NCBI GenBank assembly: GCA_963854835.1
Contig: OY978530.1
Location: 39,516,251-39,580,250 of the forward strand
DNA: 64,000 nucleotides
DNA from: Megamerina dolium
Taxonomy: Eukaryota > Arthropoda > Insecta > Diptera > Megamerinidae
Direction: 5' to 3'
Part shown: one piece after another, positions 11,779-21,673 of the stretch
Numbering within the stretch: position 1 is the first letter of the stretch
Layout of the letters: the number at the start of each line of letters is the position of its first letter
Notes under the pieces: generated by a model
Seen by the model: the letters and a program-made list of their open reading frames with translations, nothing else
The model's database searches: none
What the model was told of the DNA's origin: nothing
Made by a program: the position numbers and the translations under genes

Positions 11779-12088
11779 TGTTTTAGAATGATACGTAAAT
11801 TTGTTTATTCGTTTCGTATGTGTTCAAATCGTAGAAATTATCTTAAAATTTCGTTGGAAATTCGCCAGCTATGTGTCAGGTACAGTCTCCTGTGTCTTCC
11901 ATGTCTTCGTGCGCGACACGCAACCGATTCGCTTGATATTGTTAACGATAATGAATTTTACTGAAATTGATGCTAACGCCACCACAGAGTTGCATGGGAA
12001 GTATTGAATACTGGGCCTAATATAATACGGGTTCCCGTATTAGATAATACTGGTACTGCTGGTGGACTAGAAATTGTTATCCTGAACA
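11779..12088 (-). repeat. BEL/Pao 5' LTR
   Basis: The upstream LTR of the minus-strand element. Internally next to it (about 11758-11778, read on the minus strand) is TTTTGGTGCCTCCTGTGAGG, placed where a primer binding site is expected, with TGG three bases from the LTR end. I could not assign the tRNA. Confidence 0.92.
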
Positions 12089-12131
12089 ACCTTGATCTAT
12101 TTAAATAGTTTTTAACAAATTAATATCATCC

Positions 12132-12132
<1 letters not shown>

Positions 12133-12216
<84 letters not shown>
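12133..12216. repeat. (TA)n microsatellite
   Basis: About 84 bases of nearly pure TA repeat between the BEL/Pao element and a SINE. Confidence 0.97.
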
Positions 12217-12217
<1 letters not shown>

Positions 12218-12228
12218 TTTTACTGAGC

Positions 12229-12430
12229 TTTGTCACAGAGTTTTTTTTAGAAGCTTTTCCATGACAAATTATTACTGCCGAAAGAATTGCCAATTGCTTT
12301 ATGGCAGGTGGGTACCGTTGGAAAGAAAAATCTTTTCGATATCAAGTTTGTTATGCTTCATCAACGGATTGTACCCACGATCTACAGATCAGAAGGCCAA
12401 CATACTAACCACTGAGCTACGGCACCCACG
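12229..12430 (-). mobile_element. tRNA-derived SINE, copy 1
   Basis: Read on the minus strand it starts with a tRNA-like head: A box TAGCTCAGTGG (complement of 12409-12419) and a degenerate B box GGTACAATCC (complement of 12366-12375). It continues through a non-tRNA body to GTGACAAAG. Head and body align with 53724-53922 throughout, and the body also aligns with 13290-13383. The anticodon-loop region (GGCCTTCTGATCTG) resembles tRNA-Arg(TCT), but the stems do not pair well, so it is not a tRNA gene. Confidence 0.85.
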
Positions 12431-12839
12431 CTCCTATATCTCACTCGCCTATAGCTCAGTCAAATTTGATTGGATGTGCACAAGCTACACAAAAAGAGGA
12501 AGATTACACTTTTCGAATGATGTGCCAATAACTGGAAAAGTGTAATAAGCCACGTTTTTCGCGAATATCTGAAAAAATAAATTAGTGCAATTTTCTTTTT
12601 CACGGATTTAAACGTAGTCCAGAAACCATAAATTTTTTAGGTCCTTTTTTCGTGACAGCTTGTGTTTTTCTTCTACAACAGTATTTCTCAAATTGTCTTT
12701 TAACTGTGTAAAAATTTCTGCTTGTATTATTCCTAGCTTCTTTTCTTTCCTCAATTATAAAGTGTATGGTTAGATTTAGGAACTCTGATAGAAAGTCCTT
12801 CAGCCTGAATTTCGAGCCCATGAAGGAAGGGGGAATTAG
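12431..12839. other. intervening sequence, no gene seen
   Basis: AT-rich sequence between the SINE and an RTE remnant. A 73-codon minus-strand frame at 12600-12821 has no recognisable features and I do not call it a gene. Confidence 0.6.
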
Positions 12840-13140
12840 ATTGAATAAAAACTATCCTCTTTGTTGATGACACCCATAAATGAAATAAGAACCACGATTT
12901 ACGGATATGCACCTAGAAGATAATTTCCTTGTATAGGGAAAGTTGTTCGTTGATATCCTCAACAAATATAAGGCTGACATCACCGCATTTCAGGAAATGC
13001 GTTGGACGGGACAGTTAGAATGCGAAGAGGCATAAATCCGGATCATGATTTGTTGTCAGTAAGAGACAGCGAACGCCACTCTAAGAGTGCCACGATATCA
13101 AAATCGTGCTTGGCGATTTAATGCCGCCTCTAAAGGAGGC
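12840..13140 (+). pseudogene. RTE element remnant (endonuclease region)
   Basis: Patchy homology to the 5' end of the RTE ORF at 25518-28886. 12840-13020 parallels about 25890-26070 (TTTGTTGATGACACCC, ATTTACGGATATGCACCT, and GACATCACCGC followed by GGAAATGCGTTGGACGGGAC). 13085-13125 parallels about 26335-26375 (CACGATATCAAAATCGTGCTTGGCGA). Internal deletions and stops remove any coding capacity. Confidence 0.8.
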
Positions 13141-13289
13141 ACCGGTACCACCGCCCTGGGGAAAAACTCATTCAAGTGTACATTCATACACCCCCTCAAT
13201 GTTCTTAAATCCGATCTACCAGCGTGGAGCCGCTCACATCCGTATTCCTCTGAAGCGAAACAAAAGAAAAGAAAACAATTTTTACCGTT

Positions 13290-13383
13290 TGAAAGAAAAG
13301 ATTTTTCTTTCAAAAGGTTCCCACCTGTCTTCTGGCAGTAAGAATTTGCCATGGAAAAGCTTCCAAAAGAACTTTGTGACAAA
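13290..13383 (+). mobile_element. SINE tail fragment, copy 3
   Basis: Aligns to the body of the two longer SINE copies (AAGATTTTTCTTTC, then a GGTTCCCACCTG-like stretch, GCAGTAAGAATTTGCC, GGAAAAGCTTCC, CTTTGTGACAAA). The tRNA-like head is missing. Confidence 0.75.
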
Positions 13384-14369
13384 ATGAACGCAAAATGAAA
13401 ATGTCTAATGTTCCGTGCATCGATATGTGAATATTTTATTTTGGTTTGTTCCGACGTTGATTGATTATTCAGATAGGAAGAAAGCAGGAGCGGCACCCGG
13501 CGTTGTTCTACTTTGTTAATTCTATATGTGCATATGCTATACACGCGATTTCAATCCTTTTCTCTTGTTGTTGCACTATAATTTGCTCTCGCCTACTAAC
13601 TATATGTATGTAATATACACTTCTTAAAAATTTGCGATAATTTACGTATAAAAAAATAACGAATTATCCTTCAAAATTTAGAAAACTCGTACACAATTTT
13701 ATTATACTATGAATTTTTCCATATATGCTTTTCTTTTATATAATATTCAATTTAATAGGTGTTTTTGTAGTTGCACAACGAAACCCCTGACATTCAATTT
13801 GATAGGTGTTTTCATAGTGGAAAAATGAAAACCTTGATTTTCTCTACAATTAGGTTTTTTCGTTTAATATTTTATGTGTGCAATGGTTTGATCGTACAAA
13901 AGGTGATGATTGCGAAATATGATATTTAAACCAATTTAAATTCCTTATAAGAATTGATAGACCGAAAAAGAAAACCGCAGCCCTTGCAGTATTATTGCAA
14001 AAGTGCCCATACCAGGATCAGACCGTAAGTCACATCTTATGTGGTAAGAGTATAGGATAAAACTATATACATACATTTTATAAATCTCTGAATGTATTTG
14101 CCTCTCGTACAATTTCTCTTAAATTAACTTTCTAAATAGATCGTTTGTCTTGAATTTTGTTTACATTTAAATTCTTGTTTTATTTTCTTCCTTTCTTTAT
14201 TCGATATAAAAAAAATTATATTGCTTGGTTTATGTAAGAAAATTTCAAAATAAACCTGAAATTTATTTGAGTGCCAAAATTGTTTTGTTATCATGTGCCT
14301 GTTCAGTATAAATTTTAGCACAAAAATGAATGAAAGAAGAAACAAATACCGATACATATGTATATATAT
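13384..14369. other. intervening sequence, no gene seen
   Basis: AT-rich DNA with a short imperfect duplication (TAATAGGTGTTTTTGTAG and TGATAGGTGTTTTCATAG, near 13757 and 13801). No coding pattern or element end was recognised. It ends at an ATAT that forms the target duplication of the next element. Confidence 0.55.
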
Positions 14370-14807
14370 TGTAACGAGTATCGATAGTTGGTTACTCATC
14401 ACTATTGTGAATGACACTATTGGCAGCATCGAAACGAATGTCAACAAAAAGAAATAAGCAATAACCAGAACAAGCCAACTAGAAAGAAAGAGAAGAATCT
14501 CGATAAAGGAAGATTCTGGGGTGTTGCCAACAGAGTACAAATAGAGCCAGTGTTGAGAAGTGACAATCAATCTAATTCCGAACGTGATTGCGAAAACATT
14601 GATACAGAGGCAAAAGTTGCAAGTACATTAGAGTGTTATTGTAAATAGTTGATTGTAAACAGAGTTGATTGTAAATAGACATTATTAAATAAATTGTTGC
14701 TGTATATAGTTGTATAGAATAAGTGTTGCAGTCATTATTAACAGAATCCAGTGATCGAACAAGGTAATTCAAATAGAATTAAACGCTCACAAAATAAAAA
14801 CGTAACA
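14370..14807 (+). repeat. family 1 LTR, copy A left
   Basis: 438 bp, starting TGTAACGAG and ending CGTAACA. Carries a TATA-like ACAAATAG where copy B has TATAAATA. Followed directly by the primer site shared with copy B. Confidence 0.93.
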
Positions 14808-14842
14808 ACTGGTGTCGGTGTCAGAAGTGGGATTCTGTAAAG

Positions 14843-15466
14843 ATGGTGAAAATTGACCAACTAAAAGTGGACCAACTTAAAAAGTTGTTGGTAGAGATGA
14901 ATATATCGTCATCAGGTGCAAAGGCGGAACTGCTGGTGAGGCTAAGGCAAGCCATGGAGGCTAAGGGTATTAATGTAGAAGAACATGAGTTCTTCGAGGA
15001 AGCCGATATACATGCAGTTGTGCACACTGAGGAAGAGAGGAAGATAGATTCGAGTGGTCAACTTATGGATTTCATGAAAACCATGATGCAACAGTTACAA
15101 GAAAGTTCGTCTCGACAAGAGGGCGTTATTAGTGAATTACGTACGGAAATTCAAGGAAATGCGTCTCGCATTGACTCCAAGCTTCAAGAACATTCCGCTG
15201 AATTGTGTATGGAAATTCAAGAAGGTTCGTCTCGCCAAGAAAAGTTCATTGGAGAATTCCAGAAGACAATTAACTACAAACTTCAAGAAATTTCTGGGGC
15301 TATTAATGAGAAAGTTGCAGAACTAAAAGAACATGTAGATGAAATTTCCGGGGCCATTAATGAAAAGGTTACAGATCTGAAGGAACATGTAGATGATTTG
15401 GAAGATAAGTTCGAGAAATTACAGCACGATCTCAACCAACTAAAAATGGGCCAGACACATCAGTGA
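14843..15466 (+). pseudogene. family 1 Gag N-terminal part (SAP motif and coiled coil)
   Basis: Starts with the same MVKIDQLKVDQLKKLLVEMN as copy B. Residues about 5-40 fit the SAP helix-turn-helix pattern (Leu-rich helix, SSSGAKAELLVRLRQAME). A long coiled coil of short repeated units follows (SSRQE, KLQEHSA, EISGAINEKV twice). The frame ends at TGA where copy B continues into the Gag core, so the protein is truncated. Confidence 0.85.
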
Positions 15467-16239
15467 TTAAAGATTCAGGTACAATCAAACTAAAGTCACC
15501 AACATTTGACGGAAGCACGCCATTCAATACCTTCAAGCTTCAATTCTAGACAACCGCTTCGATGAATCAATAGGATGATAGCAACAAGACTGCTGCTTTA
15601 ATAGTCGCATTAAAAGGTAATGCTTCCGACGTGTTACAGATGATTCCAGAGAAAGATCGTGGTAGCTATCAGTCACTGATGGACAAACTCCAGCGAAAAT
15701 ATGGAAATGAATACAAGAGTCAATTACATCGAGTGGAATTAAGATCACGAGTGCAGCGGAATAATGAGAGCCTTCAGGAATTCGCTTCCGATATTGAGCG
15801 CTTATGTCATCCAGCGTTCTCCGGTAATTCGGAATAGTTCGTCAAAAAAATAAAAATAGAGGCGTTCATAGATGGCATACGTGATGGAGAGACAAAGCGT
15901 GCCCTAGTCATTTCACCAAGGAATACCTATGCCGAAACAGTCAGTAGTGCCTTGACGTATGAATCCGCCAGCTTAATGTGTCGACTAGTGCCAGGAGTAC
16001 GCTAACTAGAGGGGAAAACATCACATCTGGTTGAAGCATTGCGTCAGGCAGTAAAATCAGAAGTTCAGCCTGAAGCAAGAGCAGGTCGACGCGAAAACAA
16101 ATTTAATGGTAAGTGCTTCATTTGCGACAAACGAGGGCATATAGCGCGTGATTGCAATCAATGGAGTATGAAGCCTAAAGGAAAAACAAGGAATCAACGC
16201 AAAAATAAATTTGCCTACGACGCAAGCAACAAAGATTGA
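15467..16239 (+). pseudogene. family 1 Gag core and zinc knuckle, broken
   Basis: Continues the Gag homology with stops (for example TAG at about 15547 and 15836) and frame changes. Recognisable parts are MIPEKDRGSYQSLMDKLQRK, VELRSRVQRNNESLQEFA and the knuckle CFICDKRGHIARDC at about 16119-16160. Confidence 0.88.
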
Positions 16240-16299
16240 ATTCACCAGGACAACGAAAGGAAGATCGTGATGTCAGTCATCGTAGTAAAGCTGATAATC

Positions 16300-17560
16300 C
16301 ATATCGTCGTACTTGCACCGTGAATAGTAAACATTGTTCTCGGGTAAGAAGCCAGAATCACCTTGCTAACCTACGACTTACGAATGTATTGTCGGAAGAG
16401 TCATGGACCACCGAACGAGTTCAAGAAGATCAACGGAACGACCCAGATTTCTCAAAGATCATGAAATACAATACATGAAATACGCCCAGATTGGCAAGAA
16501 ATGGCTAATGAGAGTCCAATAGCAAAGCCTCCAAAGCCTGCACTTACGAGACGGATGTTTATACAGAGCATTGGAAAGTAAAGATGGAAAAATCACTAAT
16601 GATCTTTTAGTGGTACCCAAGGCAAGAATAAATGAAGTGATAGCTGAGTATCACAATGCCTCCAGTGGAGGGAATTTGGGAATCACCAAAACCGTCGAGA
16701 AAATAAAGAAACGATTTTATTGGGTTGGATATCATGACCATGTCGCTGATTGGATTCGGAAGTGTAAGCAATGTGCAATGGCCAAAGGTCCAACTAAGAA
16801 AAGTCGAGGTAAGATGCACCAATACACCGTGGGTGCTCCATTTGAGCGAATTGCTATGGACATAGCTGCATCATTTCCAATAAGCAACGCAGGAAACAAG
16901 TATGTTCTGGTGGTTATAGATTACTTCAGTAAATGGCCTGAAGTATACCCCATTCCAAATCAAGAAGCTAGTACAGTTGCGGATGTATTCGTCAACCAAT
17001 GGATTACTCGTTTTGGTGTACCGATGAAGTTACACTCAGACCAAGGTCGAAATTTCGAATCAGTTGTATTCCAAGAGATATTGCGTATGCTGGGTATATA
17101 CAAAACTCGTACAACACCTTTGCATCTACAATCTGATGGCATGGTAGAACGATTTAACCGTACCTTGTAGGAACACTTGAGAAAAGTCGTAGATAAATAC
17201 CAAAGAGACTGGGATGTACATATACCAATGTTCCTCACAGCATATCGATACGCACAACATGATACGACGGCTACTACACCATCAATGACAATTTTTGGAA
17301 ACGAGTTAAGACTGCCAGCTGATTTAAAATTTGGAGTCGTAACACCAACGAGATCAACCAAAGGTAACTACACTAACGAAACGCGGGAACAGTTGGATGA
17401 AGTACATCAGTTCATCAGAGAGTGGTCGCAGATGATAAGCGATAAGATAAGATAAGATGAAGGCCAGGTATGACTTGAAAGCAAATTCAAAAGGGTTTTA
17501 TGAAGAAGAGCTTGTAATGCTTCATAATCCACAACGAAAGAAAGGCCTGTCCCCTAAACA
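16300..17560 (+). pseudogene. family 1 integrase remnant
   Basis: The DNA jumps from just after the Gag knuckle to the end of RNase H (KHCSRVRSQNHLANLRLTN), so about 3 kb of pol is missing. The integrase retains the zinc-binding HNASSGGNLG ... CKQC region, the first Asp in AMDIAASF, the second in LHSDQGRNFES and the Glu in DGMVERFNRTL, followed by a stop at 17168 (TAG where copy B has GAG). The C-terminal part is in frame after that stop to about 17455. Confidence 0.9.
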
Positions 17561-17580
17561 ACAAACTCATTGGGAAGGTA

Positions 17581-17885
17581 GATAAAGGAAGATTCTGGGG
17601 TGTTGCCAACAGAGTATAAATAGAGCCAGTGTTGAGAAGGACAATCAATCTAATTCCGAACGTGATTGCGAAAACATTGATACAGAGGCAAAAGTTGCAA
17701 GTACATTAGAGTGTTATTGTAAATAGTTGATTGTAAACAGAGTTGATTGTAAATAGATATTATTAAATAAATTGTTGCTGTGTATAGTTGTATAGAATAA
17801 GTGTTGCAGTCATTATTAACAGAATCCAGTGAACGAACAAGGTAATTCAAATAGAATTAAACGCTCACAGAATAAAAACGTATCA
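17581..17885 (+). repeat. family 1 LTR, copy A right, truncated
   Basis: Corresponds to the last 305 bp of the LTR; the first 120-130 bp are missing, and the pol remnant runs straight into it. Ends GTATCA instead of GTAACA and is followed by ATAT. Confidence 0.9.
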
Positions 17886-18058
17886 ATATCGTATTGATGA
17901 GAAATGAAAAATTAAATTAATTCATTGTTTACAATTACAACAACAGTAGAAATATGATGATCATCACACATTTCAAGTGAGATTGGTATTGAAGAAATAT
18001 CTATGTGTAGTTATGGTATGGATATGCAAAGGCGATAAGAAAATGCAAAACTATATAT

Positions 18059-18495
18059 TGTAACGAGTATCGATAGTTGATTACTCATCACTATTGTGAC
18101 TGACACTATTGGCAGCATCGAAACGAATGTCAACAAAAAGAAATAAGCGATAACCAGAACAAGCCAACGAGAAAGGAAGAGAAGAATCTAGATAACGGAA
18201 GATTCTGGGGTGTTGCCAACAGAGTATAAATAGAGCCAGTGTTGAGATGGAAAATCAATCTAATTCCGAACGTGATTGCGAAAACATTGATACAGAGGCA
18301 AAAGTTGCAAGTACATTAGAGTGTTATTGTAAATAGTTGATTATAAACAGAGTTGATTGTAAATAGTGTTTATTAAATAAATTGTTGCTGTATATAGTTG
18401 TATAAAATAAGTGTTGCAGTTATTATTAACAGAATCCAGTGATCGAACAAGGTAATTCAAATAGAATTAAACGCTCACAGAATAAAAACGTAACA
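18059..18495 (+). repeat. family 1 LTR, copy B left
   Basis: TGTAACGAG to CGTAACA. A TATAAATA box lies at 18225-18232 and AATAAA-type signals lie further on (ATTAAATAAATTG), consistent with a promoter and polyadenylation region. Confidence 0.96.
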
Positions 18496-18497
18496 AC

Positions 18498-18523
18498 TGG
18501 TGTCGGTGTCAGAAGTGGGATTC
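18498..18523 (+). promoter_or_regulatory. primer binding site, tRNA-Leu type
   Basis: GGTGTCAGAAGTGGGATTC at 18505-18523 is complementary to the 3' end of animal tRNA-Leu(CAA) including two bases of the CCA; the third base is C instead of T. A second TGGTGTC sits just before it at 18498. The gag ATG follows only 8 bases after the site. Confidence 0.75.
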
Positions 18524-18530
18524 TGTAAAG

Positions 18531-19955
18531 ATGGTGAAAATTGACCAACTAAAAGTGGACCAGCTTAAAAAGCTGTTGGTAGAGATGAATCTATCGTCAT
18601 CAGGTGCAAAGGCGGAACTGCTGGTGAGGCTGAGGCAAGCTATGGAGGCTAAGGGAATTAATGTAGAAGAACATGAGTTCTTCGAGGAAGCCGATATACA
18701 AGCAGTTGTGCACGCTGAGGAAGAGAGCAAAATAGATTCGAGTGGTCAACTCATGGAACTCATGAAATCCATGACGCAACAACAGCAGCAGCAACTGCAA
18801 GGAATTAATGCGAAGCTACAAGAAAATGCGTCTCGCATTGACTCCAAGTTTCAAGAATATTCGGTACGTCAAGAAAACGCTATGGGAGAATTCCAAAAAA
18901 CAATTGACTTCAAGCTTCAAGAACATTCGGCTCGTCAAGAACATGTCATCGAAAAACTACAAAAGGGAATTGAGATTAGATTTCAGGAAATTTCCGGAGC
19001 TATTAATGACAAAGTCACAGAGCTGAAAGAACATGTGGATGATTTGGATGACAAGCTGAAGGAACATGTAGACAGACATGATGACTTGGAAGAAAAGCTT
19101 GAGAAATTAGAGCGCGAACTTAATAAAATAAAACTAAGTGGAGCAACCACATCAGTGATAAGAGAGTCAACTACAATTAAACTAAAGCCACCAACATTTG
19201 ACGGAAGCACGCCATTCAATATCTTTAAGCTTCAATTCGAGACAACAGCTTCGAAGAATCAATGGGATGATAGCGACAAGACTGCTGCTTTAATAGTCGC
19301 ATTAAAAGGTAATGCTTCCGACGTGTTACAGATGATTCCAGAGAAAGATCGTGGTAGCTACCAATCACTGATGGACACACTCCAGCGGAAATATGGAAAT
19401 GAATACAAGAGTCAATTACATCGAGTGGAATTGAGATCGCGAGTGCAACGGAGTAATGAGAGCCTTCAGGAATTCGCTTCCGATATTGAGCGCTTATGTC
19501 ATCTAGCGTTCTCCGGTAATTCGGAAGAGTTCGTCGAAAAAATAAAAATAGAGGCATTCATAGATGGCATGCGTGATGGAGAGACAAAGCGTGCCCTAGT
19601 CATGTCACCCAGGAATACTTATGCCGAAACAGTCAGTAGTGCCTTGACGTTTGAAGCCGCCAGTTTCATGTGTCGACCAATGCCACGGGTACGCCAATTA
19701 GAAACAGAAACAACAGATCTGGTTGAAGTAGTGCGTCAGGCAGTAAAATCAGTAGTTCAGCCTGAAGGAAGAACAACAGGTCGACGCGAAAACAAGTTTA
19801 CTGGTAAGTGCTTCATTTGTGACAAACCAGGACACATAGCGCGTGACTGCCGTCTACGACGAAAGCGATCAAGATCGAATTCTCCAGGAAGACAAAAGAA
19901 GGAGAATAAGGTGGATAGCGATCGCTCCACTAACACAAATCCATCGTTAAACTAA
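18531..19955 (+). CDS. family 1 Gag with N-terminal SAP motif, coiled coil and CCHC knuckle
   Basis: An intact 474-codon frame. Residues about 5-40 match the SAP motif (a small DNA-binding fold of chromatin proteins). Residues about 75-205 are a charged coiled coil built from short repeats (QEHSARQE, EYSVRQE, LKEHVD). Residues about 215-400 form the Gag core (KPPTFDGSTPFNIFKLQF, MIPEKDRGSYQSLMD). The knuckle CFICDKPGHIARDC is at 427-440, followed by a basic RKRSRSNSPGRQKKE tail. Gag forms the particle and binds RNA. The start is fixed by the matching ATG in copy A. The stop TAA immediately follows a GTTAAAC heptamer used to enter pol. Confidence 0.93.
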   Translation: MVKIDQLKVDQLKKLLVEMNLSSSGAKAELLVRLRQAMEAKGINVEEHEFFEEADIQAVVHAEEESKIDSSGQLMELMKSMTQQQQQQLQGINAKLQENASRIDSKFQEYSVRQENAMGEFQKTIDFKLQEHSARQEHVIEKLQKGIEIRFQEISGAINDKVTELKEHVDDLDDKLKEHVDRHDDLEEKLEKLERELNKIKLSGATTSVIRESTTIKLKPPTFDGSTPFNIFKLQFETTASKNQWDDSDKTAALIVALKGNASDVLQMIPEKDRGSYQSLMDTLQRKYGNEYKSQLHRVELRSRVQRSNESLQEFASDIERLCHLAFSGNSEEFVEKIKIEAFIDGMRDGETKRALVMSPRNTYAETVSSALTFEAASFMCRPMPRVRQLETETTDLVEVVRQAVKSVVQPEGRTTGRRENKFTGKCFICDKPGHIARDCRLRRKRSRSNSPGRQKKENKVDSDRSTNTNPSLN

Positions 19956-20974
19956 ATCGAGTCAGTTCAGCGGGGCGTGAACTGACTCCAACAGTGGGTT
20001 GCCCCATCATTCACATTTCACAACTACAGCGTGTGCCAAGCAGCTTGACTATTGATGGAAAATTGGACAATATGGAATTCATGTTAACCCTGGACACTGG
20101 TGCATCACATTCTATAATCAAAAGCGATTTGGTAAAGAGGTTTGAGCCTTTAATGGGAATAAAATTGCGTACAGCAACGGGTGAGGATGCACAAATTCTG
20201 GGCAGGATAAAGAAACGAGTATCTATTGGAAATTGCACATGGGAACATGAATTCATTGTGGCCGACATCATCGATGACGTAATAATTGGTGTTGATTTTA
20301 TGATTGACAACGGATTTACGTTAGATTTAAATCAACGGATACTACGTTATGCAAATGTCGAACTACCATTGAACATCGGTTACAAGCGTAGTGGGAACAT
20401 CAAACGAGTACTGGCATGTCAACGCCAAGAGGTTCCAGCAAAATCAGAAGCGGTGATATGGGCACAGATGAATGTGGATGATGGGACAGGCAAGTTGTGG
20501 CTGGTGGAAGCAGATAAAGAAATAACGAATAAAAACATCATACTTGGTAGGACGTTAGTAGAACCTAAAGAAAATGGAATAGTACCGGTGCGAATTTTAA
20601 ATCCAACTAATACATCTACAGTTGTAAAGAAAGGAATGGTGATTGGTCATTGCCAGGAAGTTACTGCCGTAGTAGACTGCGAAAAGGGTTCGTCGATAAA
20701 AAGTGGAAGATCAGGAACTGTCAGGGCGGAAATAAAAACACAGATGGATGAATGGTCAGGTGTGCTTACCAAACAGCAAAAAGAAAAGGCTTTACAAGTA
20801 TTGGAGAAGTACAGTTCAATCTTTTCTTCAAATGGAAAAGCTGGAGGACGAACAACCATCGTGAAGCATCACATTGACACCGGTGATTCTAGACCAATTC
20901 GTCAAACACCACGACGAGTTCCATTGGCCAAAAGAGACGAAGCCATTAAGCTGATTTCCGATATGCAGAAATAA
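19934..20974 (+). CDS. family 1 Pol, protease part
   Basis: Pol frame entered by the -1 shift; it has no ATG of its own near its beginning. The aspartic protease active site LDTGASHS lies at about 20090-20113, with the hydrophobic FIVADIIDDVIIGVDFM second half near 20255. A linker leads to the RT N-terminus (HHIDTGDSRPIRQTPRRVP). The frame ends at TAA 20972-20974 inside the conserved pre-RT region, whereas the following codons continue normal RT sequence, so this stop is a mutation of one codon. Confidence 0.88.
   Translation, partial: HKSIVKLNRVSSAGRELTPTVGCPIIHISQLQRVPSSLTIDGKLDNMEFMLTLDTGASHSIIKSDLVKRFEPLMGIKLRTATGEDAQILGRIKKRVSIGNCTWEHEFIVADIIDDVIIGVDFMIDNGFTLDLNQRILRYANVELPLNIGYKRSGNIKRVLACQRQEVPAKSEAVIWAQMNVDDGTGKLWLVEADKEITNKNIILGRTLVEPKENGIVPVRILNPTNTSTVVKKGMVIGHCQEVTAVVDCEKGSSIKSGRSGTVRAEIKTQMDEWSGVLTKQQKEKALQVLEKYSSIFSSNGKAGGRTTIVKHHIDTGDSRPIRQTPRRVPLAKRDEAIKLISDMQK
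19946..19988 (+). promoter_or_regulatory. -1 ribosomal frameshift signal between gag and pol
   Basis: G-TTA-AAC at 19946-19952 is a canonical X-XXY-YYZ slippery heptamer in the gag frame, and the gag stop TAA is the next codon. After 6 bases a perfect 11-bp hairpin begins: GAGTCAGTTCA (19959-19969), loop GCGGGGCG, TGAACTGACTC (19978-19988). Slipping back one base gives GTT-AAA-CTA, which is the pol frame and is open from 19934. The overlap of the two frames is only 22 bases. Confidence 0.85.
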
Positions 20975-21673
20975 GGTGTTATTGAACCATCAGCGAGTCC
21001 ATGGAGTTCACCAGTTGTACTGGTAAAGAAGAAGGATGGAAGTACTCGATTCTGTGTGGATTACAGAAAGCTAAATAATATTACGAAAAAAGACAGCTAT
21101 CCACTGCCAAGAATCGACGACACTCTGGACACACTATCTGTTGCGAAGTGGTTCTCAACTCTTGATTTGCAAAGTGGCTACTGGCAAGTGGAACTTGGTA
21201 AGGAAGACAAAGAGAAAACAGCTTTCAGTATTGGCGATGGTCTATGGCAATTTACAGTCATGCCATTTGGTTTATGCAATGCGCTAGCTACTTTCGAACG
21301 TTTGATGGAGCGTGTACTCAGAGGACTACACTGGAAAACGTGCTTGGTGTACCTCGATGACATTATTGTGATGGGAAAAGATTTTAACGACCACCTGGAA
21401 AAGTTGAAAGAAGTATTTGAGCGTATACAATCAGCAGGGCTTAAACTGAATATGAAGGCAAGGCAAGAAGTTAAATATCTTGGTCATAAAGTAACAACAG
21501 AATGGGTACATACCGACGAGGAGAAAGAAGCAGCAGTTCAAGAATGGCCTATTCCGTCGAATCTTCACGAGCTAAGAAGCTTCCTAGGCTTATGCACCTA
21601 CTATAGACGATTTGTTCCTGGATTTGCAAACATCGCCAGCAGTCTGCATGAGTTAACAAGAAAGAACAACTGA
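20975..21673 (+). pseudogene. family 1 Pol, reverse transcriptase part
   Basis: Continues in the same frame after the stop: [69 protein letters not shown] and the catalytic YLDDIIV at about 21350. It ends in the connection region ([19 protein letters not shown]). At about 21670 a small deletion removes part of the segment before RNase H and shifts the frame. All catalytic residues are intact. Confidence 0.9.

Larger units (their letters stand above)
6520..12088 (-). mobile_element. BEL/Pao LTR retrotransposon
   Basis: Two 310-bp direct repeats (6520-6829 and 11779-12088) both start TGTTTTAG and end CTGAACA. They are flanked by the 5-bp duplication ACCTT (6515-6519 and 12089-12093), a length usual for this superfamily. 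The internal region encodes Gag, an A17-type protease remnant, RT, RNase H and integrase, all on the minus strand and in BEL/Pao order. I count about eight differences between the LTRs, so the insertion is fairly old. A deletion at the gag-protease junction, an in-frame stop at about 9966 and a frameshift near 8590 break what should be one polyprotein. Confidence 0.95.
14370..17885 (+). mobile_element. Ty3/gypsy family 1, copy A (internally deleted)
   Basis: Left LTR 14370-14807 and a 5'-truncated right LTR 17581-17885, flanked by ATAT on both sides (14366-14369 and 17886-17889). The internal region keeps gag and integrase but has lost protease, RT and most of RNase H compared with copy B at 18059-23941. 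Many stops and frameshifts mark it as dead. It is the older of the two neighbours. Confidence 0.93.

Noticed and set aside
12600..12821. 73-codon minus-strand frame
   Set aside because: Short, no features, and flanked by repeat fragments.
13098..13544. 148-codon minus-strand frame
   Set aside because: It crosses an RTE remnant and a SINE tail antisense; composite of repeats rather than a gene.
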